From Terriglobales bacterium (lineage in GTDB: Bacteria; Acidobacteriota; Terriglobia; Terriglobales; Acidobacteriaceae): DNA of 64,000 nucleotides. Each line of letters begins with the position of its first letter. Within the stretch, counting starts at the first letter, position 1. The translations under genes and the position numbers were made by a program. Below, piece after piece: positions 43,121-52,282 of this stretch. The notes under the pieces were generated by a model. It saw only the letters and a program-made list of their open reading frames with translations, searched no databases and was not told the origin of the DNA. Location: NCBI GenBank assembly GCA_025936825.1, contig JAICSO010000014.1:62001-126000 (forward strand). Direction: 5' to 3'.

Positions 43121-45568
43121 ATGAATCGCTCGCTGTCACCGATTGATGTCCGGGACCAAAGTTACTCAACGGAAGCAGAGCTGCAGCAGGTGCGAGATGC
43201 TGCTCATGCCCTCACTCTCCAGGGAGAGCTTCGCACTCTAGATCCCAAGTGGTTGCTAATTGATGAGGGTTTCACTCTGGCTCGTGAGCACGAGACCGAG
43301 TCCTTATTCGCGATTGGTAACGGATACATAGGGAATCGCGGCTCGCTGGCGGAAGGAAGTGCCCTTTCCGCACCGGCGACGTTTGTCGCCGGAGTCTTTG
43401 AACAGCCGAACACCCCGGGCTCGGTTCCTGAGTTGATGGTCCTGCCGGATTGGACGGGTGTAAGGATTTGGGTCGACCACCAACCGCTTAGCATGCAGCA
43501 TGGAGACGTGCTGGAGCACCGGCGCATTCTGGATTTCCGGCATGGCATGCTGTGGCGCGAGTGGCGTCACCGCGATCCCGAAGGACGGATTACCCGGATC
43601 CTGGCATTTCGTCTAGCCTCGCTCGCCGACCGCCACCTTCTGGTGCATTCCGTGACGCTCACTCCGGAAAACTACAGCTCTGTCATTCATTTTGAGAGCT
43701 CGATGGAAGCCAGTGCGGGCGCAGTCTCGCTTCTCGCGCCTGAGTGGAAAGTACGGCGAGATTCCGCGCGCCCCAATGTACTGCCACTCGCGTTGCGAGT
43801 GCCTGGCCGAGATACGATCGTGGCATTCGGGCTGACGAGCCAGATGGTGCATTCACACCGTAGCCCAGGTTGCCGGACGATGGATATTGAACCCGGCAGG
43901 ATCATGGAACACTGCGAGGCAGACTTACAAGCCGGTGCGCACTGTCACCTCAACCGCATTCTTTCCGTGTTCACCTCCCGTGACGGTAGTGATCCGTTTG
44001 ACCGCTCAATGGAGCACCTGAGGCAAGTCGTTCTGAAAGGCACGAAATCTGCGGTTCGGGCACACACCGAGGCTTGGGAAGGACGCTGGCAAAGCGCGGA
44101 TATACAAGTTGAAGGTGACGACTCATTGCAGCGCGCGTTGCGTTTTGCGGGTTATCACCTGATCAGCGCTGCCAATCCGGACGACTCGCGAGTCTCCATT
44201 GGAGCGCGCACACTTTCGGGACCAGGGTATAAGGGCCACATATTCTGGGATACGGAAACTTATATTGTGCCTTTCTTTATCTTCACGCATCCCCCGTCCG
44301 CGCGGGCGCTCCTCGAATACCGGTATCACACCCTGGAGGCGGCGCGGAGGAAAGCGGATAGTGCCGGATTTCGAGGGGCTATGTATCCGTGGGAGTCGGC
44401 CGACACTGGTGATGAGACTACGCCAAAAGCAATAATCGCGCCCAACGGCGAAATCATCAGGGTCCCCAACGGCGAGTTGGAGATCCACATCACCGCTGAT
44501 ATTGCGTACGCAGTCTGGCAATACTGGCAGGACACCGGCGATGACGATTTCTTCGTCAGCTTCGGCGCCGAGATCATGCTGGAGAGTGCCCGGTTTTGGG
44601 CCAGCAGAGGGGCTACGGAGTCGGACGGCTTTTATCACATTCGCCACGTGATCGGTCCCGATGAGTATCACGAGGATGTGGACGATGACGCCTATACCAA
44701 CCTTATGGCGAGGGGGAACCTACGGCAAGGGGCAACAACCGCTGAGCTACTGAAAGAACGCTGGCCGGATCGCTGGGAAGAACTCCGCACTCGGCTGCTC
44801 TTCCATCAAGACGAAGTGAACACATGGCGCAAACTGGCACATTCGATGTTCATTCCGTTCGAATCAAAGTCGCTGCTATACGAGCAGTTCGCCGGTTATT
44901 TCAAGAAAGAGCCCATCGATCTAAAGAGGTACGAGCCGCGTTCGGCGGCAATGGACACGATTCTCGGCCATGATCGCATCCAGAAAACAGACGTGGTGAA
45001 GCAAGCTGACGTGGTGCTTGCCACCTTTCTGCTGTGGAACGAATTGAGCCCCGAGGTACGAGCGGCGAACTTTCGTTACTACGAACCACGCACCGGACAT
45101 GGCAGTTCGCTCAGCCCCTCGATCCATGCGCTCATGGCCGCTCGCATCGGCGAGATGAGGTGCGCCGAGAAGTACTTGAAACAGGCGGCCGAAATCGATT
45201 TGGGGAACAACATGGGCAATGCGGCAGGCGGCGTGCACGCGGCGGCCTTGGGAGGACTGTGGCAAGCGGTTGTATTCGGATTCGCCGGCCTTACAACGCT
45301 AGCTGACGGCGTGAGCATTGCACCCCAGGGGTTGCCTGCATGGAAGCGACTTTCGTTTCCTTTGCAATGGCGTGGCCGCACGCTACGGGTACACATCGAA
45401 CAGGATGTTGTAGGCGTGGACACATCTGGTGAGGAACCACTTCGACTCCGACTCGAATCTGGATCCGAAATTGTGGCCGAACCGGGACACGAATATATCG
45501 CGAAAAAAACCGAAGCCGGTTGGGAACCCTGGCAAATGGCTCGATCGAGCAGCAAAGGAGCGTTATGA
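43121..45568 (+). CDS. GH65 disaccharide phosphorylase (kojibiose/trehalose/maltose type)
   Basis: 815 aa, full length for GH65. The N-terminal beta-sandwich is followed by the (alpha/alpha)6 barrel; the catalytic acid is E515 in IGPDEYHEDVDDDAYTN, and HIFWDTETYIVPFF and GHGSSLSPSIHA are family motifs. Cleaves an alpha-glucosyl disaccharide with phosphate to beta-glucose 1-phosphate and glucose. The neighbouring beta-phosphoglucomutase gene (46471) completes the path to glucose 6-phosphate. Specificity (trehalose, maltose, kojibiose, nigerose) is not readable. The stop overlaps the next ATG by 4 bp. Confidence 0.92.
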   Translation: MNRSLSPIDVRDQSYSTEAELQQVRDAAHALTLQGELRTLDPKWLLIDEGFTLAREHETESLFAIGNGYIGNRGSLAEGSALSAPATFVAGVFEQPNTPGSVPELMVLPDWTGVRIWVDHQPLSMQHGDVLEHRRILDFRHGMLWREWRHRDPEGRITRILAFRLASLADRHLLVHSVTLTPENYSSVIHFESSMEASAGAVSLLAPEWKVRRDSARPNVLPLALRVPGRDTIVAFGLTSQMVHSHRSPGCRTMDIEPGRIMEHCEADLQAGAHCHLNRILSVFTSRDGSDPFDRSMEHLRQVVLKGTKSAVRAHTEAWEGRWQSADIQVEGDDSLQRALRFAGYHLISAANPDDSRVSIGARTLSGPGYKGHIFWDTETYIVPFFIFTHPPSARALLEYRYHTLEAARRKADSAGFRGAMYPWESADTGDETTPKAIIAPNGEIIRVPNGELEIHITADIAYAVWQYWQDTGDDDFFVSFGAEIMLESARFWASRGATESDGFYHIRHVIGPDEYHEDVDDDAYTNLMARGNLRQGATTAELLKERWPDRWEELRTRLLFHQDEVNTWRKLAHSMFIPFESKSLLYEQFAGYFKKEPIDLKRYEPRSAAMDTILGHDRIQKTDVVKQADVVLATFLLWNELSPEVRAANFRYYEPRTGHGSSLSPSIHALMAARIGEMRCAEKYLKQAAEIDLGNNMGNAAGGVHAAALGGLWQAVVFGFAGLTTLADGVSIAPQGLPAWKRLSFPLQWRGRTLRVHIEQDVVGVDTSGEEPLRLRLESGSEIVAEPGHEYIAKKTEAGWEPWQMARSSSKGAL

Positions 45569-46461
45569 CGGCTGCGCTGCCTGACTGGAATATTGCGATT
45601 CGATCCGAAGAGACTCACACCACCACATCAATCAAGAGCGTTGTGCTTCCCCTCGACGGAAGCGAACAAAGCCACATTGCGTTACCCGTGGCACAAAAGC
45701 TGGCACAGCTGTATGGCGCGAGACTTTACGCTGCGTACGTCGGGCAGAGCCAGATCGAGTTGGCTAATGCCGCAAGCCAACTCGGGCTGAGTGATGAAGA
45801 AGGTAAAGGCGTCATCTTAGAACCGAGCCGGTCCTGCGACCCCGCGGAGCACGTGCTGCGCCTCATGCAGGAGCTTCCGCATGCACTTCTTGTGATGTCC
45901 ACAGCGACCGGAGCACAGACCCAGGCAAACCGCTTTGGTGCCGTAACGGAATCGGTCTTCGCAGGAAAACCTGCACGGGCGGTTCTAGTACATGCGGAAG
46001 GCGGCGAAAAAGCCTGGAACTTGCGCCAAATCCTGCTGGCGCACGATGGCACGCCAATCTCCATACCCGCGGTCGGATCCGCGGTTGACCTGGCCGAGCG
46101 AGCCGGAGCCGAGGTCATTGCCTTGCACGTCGCCGCCCGGGGAGAGGATCGGCCAGACGCACGCGGGAGCATTGCCGCCCCGCTCTACGTGGATCAGCCA
46201 CAACATGAATGGCCGGCGTGGGCTGAAGAGTTCATGAACCGAGTCGTCGCCAGCGGTGCATTTGCATCGGGCGTGCATTTCAAACTCAGAGTAGCCGGGG
46301 GCCAAGCAGGATCCGAACTGGCGCACGTGGCTCGTCAACGAAGCATAGACCTCGTGGTGCTGGCGTGGCATGGCCACTGGGCGGAACACGGGGATTGCGC
46401 TACCAGGGTTGTCGTCAGAAATGCGGGATGTCCCGTCATGCTCGTCTACTCGGGAAGTTGA
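45565..46461 (+). CDS. Tandem-domain universal stress protein
   Basis: 298 aa from ATG 45565, which overlaps the GH65 stop (ATGA) and has AAAGGAG upstream. Two UspA domains: the first has VVLPLDGSEQSHIALPVA and ends near residue 135 (VLVHAEGG), the second begins with RQILLAHDGTPISIPAVGSAVDLAERAGAE and ends VVVRNAGCPVMLVYSGS. The HGDCATRVVVRNAGCPVML segment is the typical ATP-binding tail. Its place between a phosphorylase and its mutase is unusual. Confidence 0.86.
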   Translation: MTAALPDWNIAIRSEETHTTTSIKSVVLPLDGSEQSHIALPVAQKLAQLYGARLYAAYVGQSQIELANAASQLGLSDEEGKGVILEPSRSCDPAEHVLRLMQELPHALLVMSTATGAQTQANRFGAVTESVFAGKPARAVLVHAEGGEKAWNLRQILLAHDGTPISIPAVGSAVDLAERAGAEVIALHVAARGEDRPDARGSIAAPLYVDQPQHEWPAWAEEFMNRVVASGAFASGVHFKLRVAGGQAGSELAHVARQRSIDLVVLAWHGHWAEHGDCATRVVVRNAGCPVMLVYSGS

Positions 46462-46470
46462 GGGGTTGGA

Positions 46471-47241
46471 ATGAACAACGGTCCAGAGGCTATGGTTTTC
46501 GATCTGGATGGCGTAATCACGTTCACTGCAAGGGTGCATGCGGCTGCCTGGAAGCAGCTGTTTGATGACTTCCTGACGCACAGGTCCGCCCGCGTTCGCG
46601 AGCCGTTTCGTGAATTCACCGAGGGTGATTACCTGAATTACGTGGATGGCAAGCCGCGCTACGACGGCGTCGCCAGTTTCCTGGCATCGCGCGGAATTTC
46701 GCCTCCCTATGGCAGCCCATCGGATCCTGCAACTGCTCAGACTGTTTGCGGACTGGGAAATCGGAAAGACAATCTCTTTAACCAGCGAGTGCAAGAAGAC
46801 GGGGTAGATGTTGATCGCGAAGCGGTCAGATTTGTACATGAACTGCGGGGGAAAGGCGTGCGCATCGGCCTGGCCTCTTCAAGCCGTAACGCGGTGCCTA
46901 TCGTAGAGCGAGCGGGAATTCGTGACCTGTTTAGCGAGATCGTTGACGGTATTGTCAGCGAACGTCTTCACCTCGGTGGCAAGCCAGAACCTGACATATT
47001 CCTGCAATGCTTGTCGCAGCTCACGCGTAACCCGGACCCCCGCAAAGCTGGCATTGCAGAAGACGCCATTTCCGGGGTGATGGCCGGACAGCGCGGTCAC
47101 TTTGCGCTGGTGCTCGGCGTCGATCGCAACGGCAGGGGTGCTCTGTCAAAAAATGGAGCGAATTGGGTTATCAATGACTTCCGGCAGATTCACGCCGACC
47201 AGGTGATCGCATTCTTCGATGAAGCCGCACGTGCCGCTTAG
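46471..47241 (+). CDS. Beta-phosphoglucomutase (HAD family)
   Basis: 256 aa. HAD nucleophile motif VFDLDGVITFT (DxDGV), a cap domain with GKPRYDGVASFLASRG, LASSSRNAVPIVERAG (motif II), GKPEPDIFLQC (motif III Lys) and EDAISGVMAGQRGHFALVLGVDR (motif IV). Turns beta-glucose 1-phosphate from the GH65 enzyme into glucose 6-phosphate. 9 bp behind the universal stress gene, so the three form one operon. Confidence 0.9.
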   Translation: MNNGPEAMVFDLDGVITFTARVHAAAWKQLFDDFLTHRSARVREPFREFTEGDYLNYVDGKPRYDGVASFLASRGISPPYGSPSDPATAQTVCGLGNRKDNLFNQRVQEDGVDVDREAVRFVHELRGKGVRIGLASSSRNAVPIVERAGIRDLFSEIVDGIVSERLHLGGKPEPDIFLQCLSQLTRNPDPRKAGIAEDAISGVMAGQRGHFALVLGVDRNGRGALSKNGANWVINDFRQIHADQVIAFFDEAARAA

Positions 47242-48042
47242 ACGAGGCCGTTAGAATGTTGCACGCCTGCTGACGGGGCTGTTTGTCATTGTTTTTCGGA
47301 CCTGAAATGGTGCTCATCGATCGATTTAGAGTCCGGAAGAGAAAACTGGCTGTCCGCCAGCTGAATTGCCGACCTCGGGACTGGCTTCACGACTCGGGGA
47401 TTCTTGTCTTTGGCTGAAAGGAAACTCTGATCCATTGCTGCCGTCACATTAAGATCTAGACCCGTCCTCGCAACCGGAACGATGACCCACGGGTTACGAA
47501 TACGGCGGCAGTGCTTTTCATTCCGCATGTCTAGGCCCCGTGTCCACACCGAGTGGAATGAACTTTAGATGCGCGGGTTGGCGGGCTCGCAAACTTTAGG
47601 GCCCTGGACTAATTGGAGGTACGTGCCTGATATGGTCAAGCGTTAAGCTCAGGCCAGACTTGCGGCACATCTAACTCTTCCGCAAACCTGGCCGCACATG
47701 TCGGAATTTGCGATGACGTACACTCAGGGTTCGCGGGAAGGTTTTACGCTGCTAAATTTTTAGAATGTGATTGCTTCTCTAGGAGCTGTGAATACAGTGC
47801 CAGGTAGTCTCGCGCCATGCGCTCTTTGGATGAATCAACAGGGACGGGTTCCTCCGTCCGTCTGCATGGTTTGCTTCAAAACGAAGGCAAGAGAGAGTGA
47901 AAGAAGTTAGGGGGTACGCGAACGACCTTGAAGTGGAGTACGGGATATTAAAGGAGAGGTACGGAGGGGAATTGCGCTGCTGAGACGTATTCAAAAGAGC
48001 AGTAACTCGTGCTGCCCGGCGGCCTTCTCTAATAGCCGAAGC
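47242..48042. other. About 800-bp gap
   Basis: No convincing gene. A minus-strand frame at 47286-47549 and one at 47779-47994 show no Shine-Dalgarno or recognisable motif. Small inverted repeats such as CTGGC-TGTCC-GCCAG exist, but no clear terminator T-run. Could be a decayed gene or unrecognised RNA. Confidence 0.35.
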
Positions 48043-48867
48043 TCATTTTCCGAATACCATCCTGCCACCCAAGGACCCTTGATATACGAGAGCTAGAACT
48101 ACGATCAACGCAAATGTTAGGTACGCCCAGTTTGGTGAAGTGTCGCGCTTGTGAATACTCCACCGCCAAATAGCGAGTACCACAAACAGCAGCACCGCCG
48201 TGGTTCCGAGCCATTCGTGGACGGTTATAAGCTTTGCTGGCAAGGTTGAGCCCTCTGTCAGCCTCCACCACCATCCCGCTGCGGCGGTGAATGGCGTGAT
48301 CACGGCGGCATACAACACCATCCACCAGGCCGTATGGTGAAAAGATTGTCGTCGGAAAATACGACCAAGAACGTCGCTCAAGAAAGCAAGTGGCAGCAAG
48401 GCCGCCGTAAAGTTCACAAGGATCGGGTGAAGTTCCTGAGCCTTTGTCGGAGGAGACCACTTCAGCGTCCCCCCGCGGCTCGCCGCATTCGCAGCTGCTC
48501 CAGTTCCATTCGTTCCTTGAACAACGAGCGCTGCCCTCATGTTCGGATGAGGTCGGCAATGATACCCAACGGTTCCCGCCTGTTGGAACGTCCGCTGCCA
48601 TGAATTATCAGGATCAATCAGTCCGGAATCGAAGCTTCCGTCGTCCGCAGTCACGGTATGAGAGAAGATGTCTTCGTTTTTCCACTCGACTGTTTCCCCG
48701 GCTTTTACAGTCATTTGCGGCGGGTTGAAGTGTACCTGCCTGATGACGACAATGTGGTTTGTGGCGCCAGCAGGCTGAACGTTCTGCGCCCTGACGCACA
48801 CAGCCGAAAGAACTGTCGCCACAGCTGCCAATATATATATGTGCGCTTGCAACTGTGGCGATCTCAT
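48043..48867 (-). CDS. Membrane-linked cupredoxin with DUF2231 region
   Basis: About 274 aa. From the ATG at 48867 it begins with a signal/membrane segment, then a type-1 copper (plastocyanin-like) domain: QVHFNPPQMTVKAGETVEWKNEDIFSHTVTADDGSFDSG and copper ligands in GYHCRPHPNMRAAL (Cys, His, Met) plus the His of FSHT. The C-terminal half has four to five membrane helices (DUF2231-like: LHPILVNFTAALLPLAFLSDVLGRIF). Electron transfer or copper handling at the inner membrane is likely. The frame extends to 48960, overlapping the upstream gene; the start is uncertain. Confidence 0.78.
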   Translation of the reverse strand: MRSPQLQAHIYILAAVATVLSAVCVRAQNVQPAGATNHIVVIRQVHFNPPQMTVKAGETVEWKNEDIFSHTVTADDGSFDSGLIDPDNSWQRTFQQAGTVGYHCRPHPNMRAALVVQGTNGTGAAANAASRGGTLKWSPPTKAQELHPILVNFTAALLPLAFLSDVLGRIFRRQSFHHTAWWMVLYAAVITPFTAAAGWWWRLTEGSTLPAKLITVHEWLGTTAVLLFVVLAIWRWSIHKRDTSPNWAYLTFALIVVLALVYQGSLGGRMVFGK

Positions 48868-48949
48868 GAGAGGAAGGCGAGATCTCGCCAAGCAATGGCA
48901 GCCAACGTTCTTCGTTCTCTCATTGACGCCCATGAGAAACCAATTGGGT

Positions 48950-49486
48950 TCACTTGGCACCCAGAGATTGTTCTAGTTGCTGCGCATGCTCCAAGTGCCC
49001 CTGCAAAAGCGGAGCAGCACCTTCGAGTGCAGACTTCAGTTCGGCGTTGTTTGCATTGGGGATGAGAGTGGTCTTGGCGGCGTCGATCACAGTCTGATGA
49101 AATGCGACTTCGTGCGAGGCGTATTCTTTGTCAAAAGCCTTACCGCGTAAGCTCGCAAGTTTTTTGGTTTCATCAGCGGCCTGCTGCTTCAGCTGTTTTG
49201 AGGTGGCGCTGTCTTCGGGCGTAACGCCCAGCTTCTTTGCTAGATCGTTGACCGACTTTTCCAAGCTCGTGTGATCTGAAATCATCTGATTGGCAAATTC
49301 TTTGACCTGCGGGTTGCTCGTTTTCTTCAATGCGAGCTTCGCTTGATTGATGTCGATGTGATTGGCAGTTTGGACTATTCCTGCTATTTGCGGATCCGTC
49401 GGAGCTTGCGCGTAAGCTGTGACCGCTCCTGCTACGAGTAGAACTGCGGACGTAAACACCGAAAGATAAGATTTTCTCAATTTCAT
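48950..49486 (-). CDS. DUF4142 exported protein
   Basis: 178 aa with signal peptide (SYLSVFTSAVLLVAGAVTAYAQ). The mature part is an all-helix DUF4142 bundle with regularly spaced His (QTANHIDINQAKLALKKTSNPQVKEFANQMISDHTSLEKSVND, EVAFHQTVIDAAK, LQGHLEHAQQLEQSL), thought to bind metal or to fold as a ferritin-like bundle. Commonly found in stress loci; exact role unknown. Followed by the cupredoxin gene. Confidence 0.85.
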   Translation of the reverse strand: MKLRKSYLSVFTSAVLLVAGAVTAYAQAPTDPQIAGIVQTANHIDINQAKLALKKTSNPQVKEFANQMISDHTSLEKSVNDLAKKLGVTPEDSATSKQLKQQAADETKKLASLRGKAFDKEYASHEVAFHQTVIDAAKTTLIPNANNAELKSALEGAAPLLQGHLEHAQQLEQSLGAK

Positions 49487-49698
49487 TTGCTCTCCTCACT
49501 ATTTCCGAAACAACTGTTAACTCACTAGTCCTAAGTAAAAGAGTGGCGGACCTCCAAAAGGTTACGAATTGAGCAGATTGACTGCGTGCCCGGAAACGCC
49601 TTTCGTGCTGCCGCTTTGCAAAATTCTCACCCATGGCCGCGGCTCTTTGTTGGTCCCTATGCACGACCTTTGTTGAACGTTTCTGCGGACGATTTGTC

Positions 49699-50262
49699 TC
49701 AACGCCCGCTTTTATCTCCAGCATGCCAAGACTCGCGATCTGTGTTCAGGACCCCGTCGGCTCGATCATGAATTGTCACAATGCAACGAGATTTCCAGCG
49801 GATGGGCAGATGGGCATCTTCGAGCCTTATGGTCACTTTGAGATCTTCCTCCCATGCTTCTCGCGGGACAGCATGTGAGTGTTGGCCGGCTGAGTTGTTG
49901 TTTTCATGAATGAGAGCACCACTCACTTGGGTAGTGCTATCGCCAAAGCACACAAGAATTCCACTTGCAATCAATACTGCGCTGGTCGTCCCTAGGCCGG
50001 CGGGAAGTAGAACCAATCTAAGATCCGGCACCAGGAGGCGCGCCGCAACAGTGCCAAGAAAAACTAAAACGGCTACATACCTAATCCGCCAACCCGATGC
50101 GATCGCCGTTCCCAGGAAAAGCTCAGACAAGAACACGATTTCGGCGTTCAACGTAGGGCGCGAGGCTCCGACGAAAGCACTCAGCAGTAACGTGGTTGCA
50201 AGGAAAGTTCTGGCGATTACGATAGCCCACACGTTCCAGTTTCTGAAGGTGGCGATCGCCAT
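49699..50262 (-). CDS. Small integral membrane protein, unknown
   Basis: 187 aa. Residues about 10-110 form four hydrophobic helices (ARTFLATTLLLSAFVG, AEIVFLSELFLGTAIASG, YVAVLVFLGTVAARLLV, LPAGLGTTSAVLIASGILVCFG); the C-terminal 70 residues are soluble and charged (REAWEEDLKVTIRLEDAHLP). The helical part resembles small DoxX-like membrane proteins but without motifs I can name. Monocistronic. Confidence 0.55.
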   Translation of the reverse strand: MAIATFRNWNVWAIVIARTFLATTLLLSAFVGASRPTLNAEIVFLSELFLGTAIASGWRIRYVAVLVFLGTVAARLLVPDLRLVLLPAGLGTTSAVLIASGILVCFGDSTTQVSGALIHENNNSAGQHSHAVPREAWEEDLKVTIRLEDAHLPIRWKSRCIVTIHDRADGVLNTDRESWHAGDKSGR

Positions 50263-50721
50263 TGCCTGATCCTCACAATGTCATCAGATTGCGGGAGCTT
50301 CGCGCATCGCTACGCTTGTCCCCGACACAATAAATGGTCCTTCAGTTCGCTTTTTTCAGCAATGAATCATCCATACTCTCGGCAATGACAAATGTGATCT
50401 TAGGATTTCGTCGTGTTGCAGGTGATGGTATTTGTTTTGGGGAAGCGGAGTCGCGTTGGTGCAAGCCGTTCGCTCACCCGAAGTTCGCAGTGCGCTCAAG
50501 TCGTGGACTTTGTCTTAGGTATTGCAGAGCCGCTGGCCGGAGCGTGGCGTGGCGCTCACGTCAAAAAGTTGGCGCCTCAGCCTGTAGACAGCTTGGACTT
50601 CGTCGGTCTCGCAGCGTTTGCCACAGAGGAGTCCGTCATATTATTCAGGGCAAATGGACCATTTCTCGGAATCGCGAACCGGCGCTGCCTGAAGCGAGAC
50701 ATATATCATGTAACCATGGCG
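50263..50721. other. About 460-bp gap with fragmentary frames
   Basis: Two overlapping plus-strand frames (50334-50792, 50413-50739) look like fragments in shifted frames with no known motif, and the longer one overlaps the 3' end of the opposite hemerythrin gene. Probably non-coding or decayed. Confidence 0.35.
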
Positions 50722-51279
50722 TCAAGCGACTTTGGCTAGAGGACGAAATTCCGCAACGATCGCACGTAATTGCTCGTCAGCATCGCTGCTGATCGCAGAG
50801 TTGATCCACTCAAACTGACGAACGAGTACCGCGTGGTCCGCTTCGGACAGCAGTTCGTCTGCTAGTGGAAACAGAATGTGATCTGCTTTCCACATGTGCC
50901 CAGGATAAAAGTCCACCACGTTACACAATGTTTCAACCAGCCGTTCGGAGCTATGTTCTTCTAGGTATTGATCGGCTGTCTTCGTGAGCTGAGCGATAAG
51001 CTCTTCGACCCGATGATGTTCTGCGTAAAAACTACAAACGGGGTATTCGGCGCACGAGCCGCGTTGCACTCGCATCATTGCCAGCAGAAAATCTTCCTTC
51101 GTGTGATGCCATCTGCCCACATATGTTGCAAACGATTGCACCATCTCCCAGACTCGGCGCCGCTCGAGCGCAACCCCGCTTTCGAGTTCCTGGATAATTT
51201 GGGCGATCGCTATGGTCGCATTCTCGATCGATTGGTGTTCTTTCCGCAGTATCAGCGTGCACTTCTCGCCTTCATCCAT
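50722..51279 (-). CDS. Hemerythrin HHE-domain protein
   Basis: 185 aa, four-helix bundle with ligand set: RKEHQSIENA, RWHHTKEDFLLAMM (HxxxE), YAEHHRVEELIAQLT, and YPGHMWKADHILFPLADELL. The longer helices 2 and 4 have HxxxD/E di-iron motifs. Probably cytosolic oxygen/NO/redox-responsive di-iron protein. Part of the stress-gene neighbourhood; 51 bp downstream of the transaldolase stop on the same strand. Confidence 0.87.
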   Translation of the reverse strand: MDEGEKCTLILRKEHQSIENATIAIAQIIQELESGVALERRRVWEMVQSFATYVGRWHHTKEDFLLAMMRVQRGSCAEYPVCSFYAEHHRVEELIAQLTKTADQYLEEHSSERLVETLCNVVDFYPGHMWKADHILFPLADELLSEADHAVLVRQFEWINSAISSDADEQLRAIVAEFRPLAKVA

Positions 51280-51330
51280 AACGGGGCTCCTGGCGTTGCG
51301 CTCACAATCCCAGCCTATTCATAGCTAGAT

Positions 51331-52215
51331 CTACGCGGAACGTCGCAACGTGCTTTGATAATCAGCCACAAACTTTTGAATGCCCTTGGTGGTGAGTTCG
51401 TGGCTAATATCGAAGCTGTCCCACCCATTGTTCAGATCCAGCACCTGATAAGGAATGGGCTTTAGGGACTGACCACTGGGATTCACTGCTCGGTAGCTGA
51501 AAGTTGAATCCGGCATGGGGAAACCTTTGGCGGCCCATTCTTCAAGTACCTTCGCTGGAACTGTGACAAGCTCAGCTTTGAGAGCAAATGAGTAAAGCAG
51601 ATGGTTGAGGTTGCGGATACTGGCGGCCAAAATGTACACGTGCCCGTCCCCTGAGTCGTACATTTTCTTTATGTTCTTTACCAGGTCCATTCCATTCTCT
51701 CCACGATCATCGAGCCTGCCGACAAATGGAGAAACATAGACGGGGTGTTTCGAACCTCGAGTCGCGGAATATACAGCGGCCGCCTGGGCTTGAGAAAAGC
51801 ACAGCGTTATGTTCACACGGATGCCACGCTGCACGGACTGCTGAGCAGCACGCAGCCCTTCATGCGTGCAGGGGTACTTGATGTACGCATTTGGAATCCA
51901 GGAGAACATCTCCTGGCCCTGAGCCAGCATTTGCTCGGCGGTGGTATCGGTATCGGCAAACACTTCGATGGAAACGCCGGCATCGCCGACTAGCGGCGAA
52001 ATAGCTCGCACGATCTTCCTGTACTCGTCCTTCTCTTGAGAAGCGCTGAGACCTTGGCCGGAATCGAGAAGATGGCGAATCTCGGGATTTTTGGCAACTA
52101 GAGAAGGGTTCGTGGTTTGGCCGTCGACAAACCCAAGCAAATCCTTAAGTCGGGCTGTTTCAGCCGGGTCACCACCATCGACGAGAATTTTTGTCACTGG
52201 TTTGTTCTTCAACAT
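51331..52215 (-). CDS. Transaldolase
   Basis: 294 aa. ATG 52213-52215 has an excellent AGGAGGTG upstream; the frame also runs on to 52554 without support. DGQTTNPSLVAKNPEI, IPNAYIKYPCTHEGLRAAQ (Schiff-base Lys), NITLCFSQAQAA and VSPFVGRLDDRG are standard. Interconverts sedoheptulose 7-phosphate and glyceraldehyde 3-phosphate; it could supply the phosphoketolase route. Part of the run transaldolase - redoxin - ComA-like - PrpD, read right to left. Confidence 0.92.
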   Translation of the reverse strand: MLKNKPVTKILVDGGDPAETARLKDLLGFVDGQTTNPSLVAKNPEIRHLLDSGQGLSASQEKDEYRKIVRAISPLVGDAGVSIEVFADTDTTAEQMLAQGQEMFSWIPNAYIKYPCTHEGLRAAQQSVQRGIRVNITLCFSQAQAAAVYSATRGSKHPVYVSPFVGRLDDRGENGMDLVKNIKKMYDSGDGHVYILAASIRNLNHLLYSFALKAELVTVPAKVLEEWAAKGFPMPDSTFSYRAVNPSGQSLKPIPYQVLDLNNGWDSFDISHELTTKGIQKFVADYQSTLRRSA

Positions 52216-52282
52216 ACTGCACCTCCTGGTTGATTGATGCTCCGGCGATAGGCTCCAAAATGGCTTCCGGGTACACCCGGCT

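Noticed and set aside
45985-46839. 284-codon minus-strand frame
   Set aside because: Antisense to the universal stress and beta-phosphoglucomutase genes, crossing their boundary.
47286-47549. 87-codon minus-strand frame in the 800-bp gap
   Set aside because: No ribosome site, no recognisable similarity; not enough for a gene call.
50334-50792. 152- and 108-codon plus-strand frames
   Set aside because: Overlapping frames with no motif; the longer one runs into the end of the opposite hemerythrin gene.
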